A DNA stretch of 64,000 nt from Phocoena phocoena (lineage: Eukaryota; Chordata; Mammalia; Artiodactyla; Phocoenidae), in assembly GCF_963924675.1 (NCBI RefSeq), contig NC_089220.1:156090270-156154269 (forward strand), read 5' to 3'. A model generated the notes under the pieces. That model had not been told where the DNA came from and did no database searches. It saw only the letters and a list, made by a program, of their open reading frames with translations. The translations under genes and the position numbers were made by a program. Shown here piece after piece: positions 23,971-33,736 of the stretch; the stretch's first letter is position 1, and each line of letters begins with the position of its first letter.

Positions 23971-24105
23971 TGAAAAGGAGGAGGAGAAGGAGGGGGATGA
24001 GGGGTCAGAGAAGAAGAAGGAGAGGACAGGAAGGAAAAACAAATGAAGGATGGAGCTATCTGAGGGAGTTTTCTGGGCACAAAGCTTTCAGGGTCCAGAA
24101 ATCCA

Positions 24106-24280
24106 CCCAGGTCTTGTGCAAATTCAGCCCAGGTCTTGTGCAAATTCAGCCTTTTTTTTCTGTGGGAGAGGATTCCTCCCCTTTCATACAACCCCTCCAG
24201 TCAGGCCCAGGTCTTGTGCAAATTCAGCCTTTTTTTTCTGTGGGAGAGGATTCCTCCCCTTTCATACAACCCCTCCAGTC
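24106..24280 (+). repeat. 78-bp tandem duplication with a nested 22-bp repeat
   Basis: The 22-bp unit CCCAGGTCTTGTGCAAATTCAG occurs at 24106-24127, 24128-24149 and 24206-24227. A larger unit of about 75 bp starting with it is repeated almost exactly at 24128-24202 and 24206-24280, offset 78 bp. Because 78 is divisible by three, two overlapping open frames (23997-24341 and 24050-24400) pass through both copies and repeat a 26-residue block. No protein family is recognised. Confidence 0.95.
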
Positions 24281-25491
24281 TTCTCACTCCCTTCTGATGC
24301 TTTATACGGAGCCCAGCTTCCACCACGCACAGGAAATCTAAAACAAAACAATACAGATGGCAAAATAAAACAACAAAACCATCACATCACCAAGATGTGA
24401 TGGCCTGGCTAAACCTGAAACCAATGAGTTTGTCTTGCAAACGTGGACAGTTCCTAATACAAAAGGGAAGTTGGTGTGGTAGAAAGAGGGTGTTAAAATA
24501 AAAAAGGAACTAAACAATTTACTATACAAATTCTCCTTGATTTCCATATTTTTCTCTTTGACTTTATTTCTGAGGTTAAAAAATATATCTGTATCTGTAT
24601 ATGGATACAATAGGTTACTTTTTTTTTTTTTTTTTTGTAAATTCAGGTCACAGTTTTAAAAGCACAGTCCAAAACACATACAAAATAATTTAAAGGAATG
24701 CACAATTCATTGTTTTTTCTTGAATGATATTAAGGAGTTCCAAGTTCTAACCCCTAGCAATATTTCTCTCATCCCCACCCCCCTTACCCCCACATACCAT
24801 GGACTCTCTGACTCACCAAATCCTCACAGTATTCTTTCCCATTCACCACTGCCTACTTTGCAGTGGCAAGGAATGGTGGCAAAAATACTCTCCTCCCACC
24901 ATGCCTTGCCATAGTCCTGACTGTGACTCCTTAGAGACTGTTCCTCATTTTGTGTCTTTGTTTTTCTTCTGAGAATTCTTCCTGGGTGTCTTTAGTTCAT
25001 TTTACCACTTCCCATTGCAATTCTGCATCTTCTCAGGAGACTGGATTTCCCAGAGTTTATGGAGTATAGAAAATGAAGCCACTTCCTGGGAAGCCAACTT
25101 TCAAAATGAAGTTCTTGTGGAAGAAACACAATATGACAATCAAAAAGCAATTTTTGATTAACTTACTGAATTTCATTTACTCTAAGACACACATTTTCCC
25201 ACACTTTTACATCTCTTAATTAATAGTGTGTCTTAGTTTAAAGGGCAGCATTTACTTTTCTTAGTGACATAAAATGTTATATCTTTTAATCAGGGACCAC
25301 AGATTTGATAAAATTCCATAAGTGCCTTAATCATGTTTTTTTTTAACACTCAGAAAATACTGTATAACCTAGAGCAAGCACCCTGGAATCTCTCTTCATA
25401 TATTTCAGCTCTCTCTTCTAACTCACTGAAATCCTCCCTTGCCAGCCTATTCAATAAGTCATTTCTCCCCAAATGCTTTCTTTATTGTATA
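24281..25491. other. unassigned sequence with a poly-T tract
   Basis: A T tract is at 24619-24636. No repeat or gene is recognised elsewhere. Confidence 0.45.
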
Positions 25492-25507
25492 TAAAGAAAT
25501 GTTTCTT

Positions 25508-25718
25508 TCTTTTTTTTTTTTTTTTTTACGGTACGCGGCCTCTCACTGCTGTGGCCTCTCCCGTTGCAGAGCACAGGCTCCGGACGCGCAGGCCCAGCGG
25601 CCATGGCTCACGGGCCCAGCTGCTCCGCAGCATGTGGGATCTTCCCAGACCGGGGCACGAACCCGTGTCCCCTGCATCGGCAGGCGGACTCTCAACCACT
25701 GCGCCACCAGGGAAGCCC
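25508..25718 (-). mobile_element. CHR-type SINE
   Basis: Full-length minus-strand copy with a T run of about 18 at the left. Target-site duplication TAAAGAAATGTTTCTT is exact over 16 bp, at 25492-25507 and 25719-25734. The intact duplication and long A-tail suggest a fairly recent insertion. Confidence 0.96.
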
Positions 25719-25734
25719 TAAAGAAATGTTTCTT

Positions 25735-26013
25735 GATTCTATGGGACACAAGCCCAAAGAACATTAACTGGTGAGGTAGGAGAAGAAACTAAGGAATCAG
25801 AGTTCACTTTGGATGAGTGGAGCTTAAACTTCTGGACTCCATATTAACAATTTTTACCCTATCACGTTTATTAGGAGAAGCCTTATGAAGCAAGACATTT
25901 AATATCTCTATACTTGTTTTTTGACTTACAAAATACTAACATAATTCACAAAGTTTATCATAATAACGTCACTGATTCATTTCTCTGAATTCCTGAAATA
26001 AAGTACCTCTATC
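25735..26013. other. unassigned sequence
   Basis: No feature recognised. Confidence 0.5.
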
Positions 26014-26022
26014 AAGACAATG

Positions 26023-26885
26023 GACAATTGTCTTTATTCACAAATCCATCGACAGACACTTAGCTTGTTTCCATATTTTGGTTATTGTGAATGGTGCTGC
26101 TATGAACATGGGAGTGCAAATATCTCTTCAAGATAATGATTTCATTTCCTTTGGGTATAGATTGAGAAATGGGATTGCTGGATCATATGGTAGCACTATT
26201 TTTAATTTCTTGAGGAATCTCCATGCTGTTTTCCACTGTGGCTGTACCAATTTACAATCCCACCAACAATGCAAAAGGGTTCCCTTTTCTCCACATTTTC
26301 ACCAGCATTTGTTGTCTCTTCTCTTTTTTATAATAGCCATCCTAACAGGTGTGAGGTGATCTCACTGGGGTTTTGATTTGCATTTTCCAGATGACTAGTG
26401 ATATTGAGCATGTTTTCAAGTACCTGTTGGTCATTTGTACTTAGAAAAATATCTATTCAGGCCTTTGCCCATTTTTAAACTGGGCACCACTGAATATAAT
26501 TTAACCTTAAAAAAACAGAAGAAATCGTGTCATTTGCAACAACATGGATGAACCTGGAGGATATTGAAGTACATACTAAGTGAAATAAGCCAGACAGAGA
26601 AAGACAAATAATCCATGTTAGCACTTACATGTGGAATTGAAAAACATAAGTTAAAAAGTTGAACTCATATCAACTGTAGTTGATAATACTGTATTGTATA
26701 ATTGAAATTTACTAAGAGTGTAGAACTCAAATATTATCACCCAAAAAAAGTAAATATGGGAGGTGATAGATGTGTTAATTAACTCCTGTGGAAGGAATCC
26801 TTTCACAGCGTACACATAGATCATCACATGTACACTTTAAATGTCTTAGAATTTTGTCAATAATACCTCAATAAATCTGGAAAAA
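26023..26885. mobile_element. LINE-1 copy with 5' inversion (twin priming)
   Basis: The left part (about 26023-26490) is antisense L1 ORF2 C-terminus (GGGATTGCTGGATCATATGGTAG; CAGGTGTGAGGTGATCTCACTGG). The right part (about 26500-26885) is sense L1: CAACATGGATGAACCTGGAGG, AAATAAGCCAGACAGAGAAAG, GTTGATAATACTGTATTG, ending CCTCAATAAATCTGG plus A's. Opposed halves sharing one 3' tail, bounded by AAGACAATG at 26014-26022 and 26886-26894, fit twin-primed integration. Confidence 0.85.
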
Positions 26886-26894
26886 AAGACAATG

Positions 26895-28598
26895 TACTAT
26901 TTGCTTGTGCATAATATTGAGACAGATAGCATTACTTTGGTTATATATATCATCAGGGGTAGGGAGTGTCAGGGTATTTCCTTGGAATTAAAACCTTCCT
27001 CCGAAGCTAGACACAATTTTATGTTTTGACATGAAAGCCATGATTGCACTAAGGAAAATATCAGCCTTTGGTCTTACTTTTTGGCAAGTGTCTACTCTTT
27101 TCTAATGGAAAACGTAAAGGAATGTATACCAATGTAAGTCTCAGAGAATAACTGGGTCAAAGAACACATTTATCACAGATTCATAACAAATTACTTATAT
27201 CCTTTTTTATCCCATCAGGCTTTGTGACTTCACCTCTGGGGAATTGTAATTTATGCCAAAGAGGTAAGAATAATGGTTTTATTTTCATGGGTTCATTTCC
27301 TTCCTTTTAAAATAAAGAAATTGTAATACTAAGGTGAGATTTGCTACTTCAGCATGACTGCCATTATGATAAGTAAGAACATATATATTTGCTCACTTTG
27401 TTGGTGAAAAAAATTCAGTGGCATTAATACTAAGGTAGACTAACGTGTCCATTTGTTTAGTTGTATATTCATGGACACATCTTCCAAGAGGCCTTACACA
27501 TTATTTCCTATGTTGAAAAACAATCCCAAGTACTAAGAAATGGTCTTTCCCTTCTCATATGTTGTCTTTTCTCACCTCTTGTGTCTCTCTAGAATCTTAG
27601 CTGTATATATTAAAATTGGAGTGATAATTACATTAAGTAGTTATCTCCCCAGTTAAGCATCACTTAAGGAGCTAATGTTGCTGTCAGATAGTTTTAGATT
27701 TAATACTGTCTGTGTTTCAGCACCTTATACTGAAAACTATACTGAAAACTCTAGAGCTGGGGACATTTGAACTTACCAATATGTATGATGATGCCACTAC
27801 ATAGGCCACAGTTTTGATGAATAGAAGTGTTCCTGTTCCTTCTGTAAATTCTACGTTTTTTTCCTCTGTATACTAGAACTCTGTTACTGTATGAATTCTA
27901 GAGTTTTATCAGATCTATTTTTCTAGTTTTTGAAAATATTTTAAGTCTGTTATATAACTATCCATTGAGGTTTTAATTTTATTGACTAAAATTTTCATTT
28001 CTTTGTGTCTGTGTGTTCTTTTCTGAAGTAATTTTGGTCTTTTGAAGTAATATTCTCCTTTTGGTAAGTGCCTTGTTTTTTCTCATATTGTAATGTTTCA
28101 TGCTTTGCCATTTAACATGTTTATTTATAATCTTCATATTTAAAATCCTTATCTAATGGTTGTGTATATGAAGTTCTTGGGGTATACATGTTGTTTCTTG
28201 TGTGAGATCAGCTTTAGCTAACTATGAGGTTTCGATTAAATGTGTTTACCTTATAAAAAGTTTTTATTGACTTCTACAAATTAATTCAGAGGTCTTGTCA
28301 GGCTGGGATCACTTTTTAATGTTAATTTCCAGCCCAAGGTTTCGTATAACTTTTAGGTAGCACACATTGGAAACCCCAACTTTGTGATAGTAGGTCTAAG
28401 ACCACACATTCTCAAGATAGACTATATTATTTCAAGCAAGTGAGCAGACCAAGAGAGTCAAGTTTCATTTTTGTCTTTATCTGCTGGACTGATGGACAGC
28501 TTTTCTAGTCTATCTCTTCATTGAGGTTGTAGCCATCAAAACCCTGCCGTTTTGTGGTGGGTCTAAATGTCAACTTTACCTTACTTGGGACCAAGTAC
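26895..28598. other. unassigned sequence, possibly L1-like in part
   Basis: From about 27840 to 28200 the T-rich text (TATCAGATCTATTTTTCTAGTTTTTGAAAATA; TTTGGTAAGTGCC) may be antisense old L1, but I could not anchor it to a landmark. No gene recognised. Confidence 0.35.
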
Positions 28599-28835
28599 AG
28601 TCGTCCCTGGGTGTCTGTGGGGGATTGGTTCCAGGATCTGCCCCAAATATCAAAATCTGTGGATGTTCCAGAACTGTAGTAGGCCCTCTGTATCCATGGT
28701 TCCACATCCACAGGTTCAGTTAACCTTGGATTATGTAGTACTGTCATTATTTATTGAAAAAATCCATGTGTAAGTGAACGTGTGAAATTCAAACCTGTGG
28801 GTCAGTTATTCAAGAATCAATTGTACTCATCTCTG
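28599..28835. mobile_element. Tigger-like (TcMar) non-autonomous DNA transposon relic
   Basis: It begins CAGTCGTCCCTGGGTGTCTGTGGGGGATTGGTTCCAGGATC, a characteristic terminal block of pogo/Tigger-derived mammalian elements. GGCCCTCTGTATCCATGGTTCCACATCC follows at about 28683. It ends near TATTGAAAAAATCCATGTGTAAGTG and CAAACCTGTGGGTCAGTTATTCAAGAATCAATTG. No transposase coding is present. The internal order is unusual and may be composite. Confidence 0.7.
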
Positions 28836-30582
28836 TTCCCCATGGCCATTAAAATTGTAACTCATTGGTTATCAAGATCTGGCTGTCTTCCCATGAAAAC
28901 CTCTTTGTCAACCCATTTTGCTATTCTTCTTTTAATTTTTCTTTTTACCTTAGAAGATTCCTCTTAATTCCACAGGAGCTTAACTGTGCATCTTAATGTA
29001 TGTTTGTTATATTCATTCAGAATTTCTCTTTGCCCTGTAATTGGAGTTTTTTTTCAGTTTATATAGTAAATCACATTGTCATGATCAAAAACATATTCTT
29101 TATTAGGAATACTCTGGTATCATTCTTATATATTAAGCTTCTCATAGCCTGATGTCCTCATTAGTCATCTCATCTCCTAAAACACCATTCTTTGTAGCTC
29201 CAAGAAGTATGTACATCATAAGTCTATGTGGATGGATTTTTTTTCCCCTTTTTATCCTTAGTTAAACCCTGGTCCATAACAAAAGGAGCATCCATAGATA
29301 TGATAGCTGCATCCATAGACATAATGAAAGGAGTAAAATTTTAATACACATATAATGAAAATTAGGTTTCTTCATTTACATACTACATTAGTATGATTGA
29401 AAAATTTAATGCTGTCTTATATAAAACCTCCTATTTTCTTCATCTGAAATTCAGGAGAGTACATTTATAACACAACTTCTGTGTAATGATTCAGTATGTC
29501 TCTTGACATTTTTTAGAAATGCCACCCAAATTATTAATGCTAAGTATATTGTTGCTGAAAGAAAAGTTAAGGACATGTTGAATATCAAGATTCTGATCAC
29601 CTAAGTAATATGACATAGGCTATTCTTTGTAATTGCTGTTGAAACCAAATTGGTCAAAGAATTAATTAAGAATTAATTCAGAGACTGTCATAATGTTTTC
29701 AGTTTCTGGCCATATTCCATGATTATATTAGCCATTAGCACAGCTATTTTATCAGAGGTAAATGTGCCAAATTAAGTTAAACTGAAGATCCGGGGACAAG
29801 AAGGGCCCACTGAGATTCGCAGAACATATGCTGCTATAAAAAATAGTATTAGTAGCAAAGAAGAAGGAAAAGTATGATGTGAGAGGAATGTGAGTGAAGG
29901 CCCCAGATGGAGGATCCATGGACAGTGTCAGAGTTTAATAACATAGGAGATAATTCACTGTCCTTGTGTTGCACAGGCAAAGCTAACCAAAGTTAGCATC
30001 AGGTAGTAGAGATCCAGCTCAGACTCCAGACTTTGAAAAGACTAGGGAAAAAGGCAAGAAGTGGGGCCATTACTTCTAGGTCATGGTTATCACTTGCAAG
30101 GCAATCAAAGAAGTATTAAAGGTCACAAAACACGATAGACTTGGAATCAGTCTGGGCAAGAACTTAGCAAAAAATGTTGATGGACAGTTCCTCACTGTAA
30201 GGTTAGAGTCTATATTCCCTTTTTCAAGGGCCAAATAGATTACGTAAACTAAGCTAAACCTGAAGTTTTTGGTGTGCGTCGATGGGAAGAGAGGAAAGGA
30301 CAAAAGGCACGTCTTTGTAGAAAAAGATGAATGCATTGGAAGGACTCGGGGAAGTTCATCAGACAAGACGCTGGGTCAGTAGAGTTTATTAGTCTTTTTG
30401 GATTTATGCATAATCATAACAAACATTTCCATTTATGTGCTTTTAACGTTACAGTCAGCTCATTCAGTTTCCTTTTACCTACTGTCAGAAGAGGAAATTT
30501 CTATTAATCCATTTTCATGATAATTGTGACAAAGCAGACACTGTAGATGGATTTGTTTATAGGGTGGGATATGCTTTTGAAG
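28836..30582. other. unassigned sequence
   Basis: AT-rich and free of elements I can name up to the target site of the L1 at 30593. The minus-strand frame 30076-30366 (96 codons) has no recognisable domain. Confidence 0.45.
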
Positions 30583-32083
30583 ATGATAAGAACGGGGGTG
30601 TGTGTACCTTCAAGATAGGAGAGGAGTAAGAAGTGGAGATCACCTTCCTCCCCACAAATACATCAAAATTACATCTACATGTGGAACAACTCCTACAGAA
30701 CACCTACTGAATGCTGGCAGAAGACCTCAGACTTCCCAAAAGGCAAGAAACTTCCCATGTACCTGGGTAGGGCAAAAGGAAAAAGAAAAAACAGAGACAA
30801 AAGAATAGGGATGGGACCTGCACCTCGGAGAGGGAGCTGTGAAGGAGGAAAAGTTTCCACACACTAGGAAGCCCCTTCATTGGCGGGGTTGGAGGGTGGG
30901 CGGGGGGGAAGCTTCGGAGCCACAAAGGAGACCACAGCAACAGGGGTGCAGAGGGCAAAGTGGAGAGATTCCCACACAGAGGATTGGTGCTGATAAGCAC
31001 TCACCAGCCTGAGAGGCTTGTCTGCTCACCTGCTGGGGTGGGCAGGGACTAGGAGCTGAGGCTCGGGCTTCAGAGTTCATGTCCCTGGGAGAGGACGGAG
31101 GTTGGCTGCGTGCACACAGCCTGAAGGGGGCTAGTGTGCCACAGCTATCCAGTGGGGAAGTACGGGAAAATGTCTGGACCTGCCTAAGAGGCAAAAGACC
31201 ATTGTTTTGGGGTGTGCAAGGAGAGGGGATTCAGAGCACCGCCTGAAAGAGCTTCAGAGAAGGACGTGAGCCGCGGTTATCAGCACGGACACCAGAGATG
31301 GACATGAAATGCTAAGGCTGCTGCTGCAGCTATCAAGAATCCTGTGTGCAAGCACAGGTCACTATCCACACCTTCCCTCCTGGGAGCCTGTGCAGCCCGC
31401 CACTGCCAGAGTCCCATGATTCAGGGACAACTCCCCCGGGAGAACACACGGCGTGCCTCAGGCTGTTGCAACGTCATGCCAGCCTCTGCCACCACAGGCT
31501 CGCCCCACATTCTGTACCCTCCCCTCCCCCAGCCTGAGTGAATCAGAGCCCCCTAATCAGCAACTTCTTTAACCCTGTCCTGTCTGGGTGGGAACAGACG
31601 CCCTCAGGTGACCTGCACAGAGATGCGGCCAGATCTAAAGCTGAACCCCAGGAGCTGTGCGAACAAAGAAGAGAAAGGGAAATCTCTCCCAGCAGCCTCA
31701 GGAGCAGCGGATTAAATTTCCACAATCAACTTGATGTACCCTGCATCTGTGGAATACCTGAATAGACAACGAATCATCCCAAAATTGAGGCAGTGGACTT
31801 TGGGAGCAACTGTAGAATTGGGGTTTGCTTTCTACATCTAATTTGTTTCTGGTTTCATATTTATCTTAGTTTAGTATATAGAGCTTATTATCATTTGTAG
31901 ATTTGTTTATTGATTTGGTTGGTCTCTTCCTTTTTCTATTATATATATATACATTTATTTTTCTTTTTCACTTTTTGTGAGTGTGTATGTATATGCTTCT
32001 TGTATGATTTTGTCTGTATAGCTTCGCTTTTGCCATTTGTCCTAGGGTTTGGACTGTCATTTTTTTTTTTTTTTAGTATAGTT

Positions 32084-32111
32084 TTTAGTGCTTGTTATCA
32101 CAAGCACTAAA
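32084..32111. repeat. perfect 12-bp hairpin, 4-nt loop
   Basis: TTTAGTGCTTGT (32084-32095), loop TATC, ACAAGCACTAAA (32100-32111). Exact complementarity. It lies in the T-rich middle of the L1 5' UTR. Confidence 0.92.
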
Positions 32112-32236
32112 GCACTTGGTTGCTCTCTTCTTTCTTTCTTTTTTTTAAATTACTTTTTTATTTTAATAACTTTTTTCTATTTTAATAACTTTATTTTATT
32201 TACTTAGTTTTTCATTTTTTTCTTTGTTTTTTTTGT

Positions 32237-32285
32237 TTCCTTCCTTCCTTCCTCCTTCCTTCCTTCCTTCCTTCCTTCCTTCTCC
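32237..32285 (+). repeat. (TTCC)n microsatellite
   Basis: About ten TTCC units with one interruption (CCTCC), inside the L1 5' UTR and adjoining longer T-rich runs from 32126. Confidence 0.9.
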
Positions 32286-32791
32286 CTTTTCTTCTGAACC
32301 ATGTGGCTGACAGTGTCTTGGTGCTGTGGCCGGGTGTCAGGCCTGAGCCTCTGAGGTGGGAGAGCTGAGTTCAGGACATTGATCCACCAGAGACCTCCAG
32401 GTCCCATGTAGTATCAAATGGCAAAAACTCTCCCAGAGATCTCCATCTCAATGCTAAAACCCAGCTCCACTCAATAACCAGCCAGCTACAGTGCTGGACA
32501 CCATATGCAACAACTAGCATGACAGGAACACAACCCCACCCATTAGCAGAGAGGCTGCCTAAAAGCATAATAAGTTCACAGACACCCCAAAACACACCAC
32601 TGGACGTGGTCCTGCCCACCAGAAAGACAAAATCCAGCCTCATCCACCAGAACACGGGCACCAGTCCCCTCCAGTGGGAAACCTACACAACCGACTGAAC
32701 CAACCATACCCACTGGGAGCAGACACCAAAAACGATAGAAACTATGAAACTGCAGCCTGCGAAATGGAGACCCGAAACACAGTAAGCTAAC

Positions 32792-33679
32792 ATGAGAAGA
32801 CAAAGAAATACACAGCACATGAAGGAGCAAGGTAAAAACCCACCACACCAAACAAATGAAGAGGAAATAGGCAATCTACCTAAAAAAGAATTCAGAGTAA
32901 TGATAGTGAAGATGATCCAAAATCTTGGAAATACAATGGAGAAAATAAAAGAAACATTTAACAAGGACCTAGAAGACTACAGAGCAAACAAAGAATGATG
33001 AAAAACACAATAAGTGAAATTAAAAATTCCCTAGAAGGAATCAATAGCAGAATAACTGAGGCAGAAAAATGGAAACTGACCTAGAAGATAAAATAGTGGA
33101 AATAATGATTGCAGAGCAGAATAAAGAAAAAAGAATGAAAAGACTTGAGGACAATCTCAGAGACGTCTGCGACAACATTAAACGCACCAACTTTCGAATT
33201 ATAGGGGTCCCAGAAAAAGAAGACAAAAAAAAAGGGACTGAGAAAATATTTGAAGATATTGTAGTTGAAAACATCCCTAATATGGGTGAGGAAATAGTCA
33301 AGTGCAGGAAGTGCAGAGAATCCCATACAGGATAAATCCAAGGAGAAACACACCAAGACACATATTAATCATACCATCAAAAATTAAATACAGAGAAAAA
33401 ATATTAAAAGCAGCTAGAGACAAGCAACAATTAACATAAAAAAGAATCCCCATAAGGTTAATAGCTGATCTTTCAGCAAAAACTCTGCAAGCCAGAAGGG
33501 AGCTGCAGGACATATTTAAAGTGAAGAAAGGGAAAAACCTACACCCAAGATTACTGTACCCAGGAAGGATCTCATTCAGATTCGTCAGAGAAATTAAAAG
33601 CTTTACAGAGAAGCAAAAGCTAAGAAAATTCAGCATCAGCAAACCAGCTCTACGACAAATGCTAAAGGAACTTCTCTAG
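32792..33679 (+). pseudogene. LINE-1 ORF1 (RNA-binding chaperone), broken
   Basis: L1 ORF1p is a trimeric RNA-binding protein that packages L1 RNA. The first frame starts at 32792 (MRRQRNTQH...) and reaches a stop at 32996. It includes the EEIGNLPKKEF block and the beginning of the coiled coil (FNKDLEDYRANKE). Reading resumes in a shifted frame (NSLEGINSRITEAE), and again from 33069 with RIIGVPEKEDK, the start of the RRM-like domain. A stop follows at 33333. The C-terminal domain continues in other frames to LRQMLKELL and a stop at about 33677. At least three lesions, so no working protein. Confidence 0.9.
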
Positions 33680-33736
33680 CAGGAAACACAAGAGAAGGAA
33701 AAGATTTACAACAACAAACCCCAAACAATTAAGGAA

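Larger units (their letters stand above)
30593..32791 (+). promoter_or_regulatory. LINE-1 5' UTR with internal promoter region
   Basis: GC-richer than its surroundings at 30820-31760. It holds landmark phrases such as AAATACATCAAAATTACATCTACATGTGG and GCAAGAAACTTCCCATGTACCTGGG. In intact L1s this region is an RNA polymerase II promoter. The YY1-type motif near the start reads CAAGATAGGA (30611-30620) rather than CAAGATGGCGG, so it is decayed. A T-rich stretch of about 450 bp with a hairpin and a TTCC repeat (31820-32290) sits in the middle. Confidence 0.8.

Noticed and set aside
23997..24400. Novel repeat protein encoded by the 78-bp tandem array
   Set aside because: Two overlapping frames are open for the same trivial reason (period divisible by three). 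There is no splice context, family resemblance or codon signal that I can see.
30704..31194. CpG-island promoter of a host gene, suggested by locally higher GC
   Set aside because: The stretch is explained as an L1 5' UTR, placed at the expected distance before ORF1.
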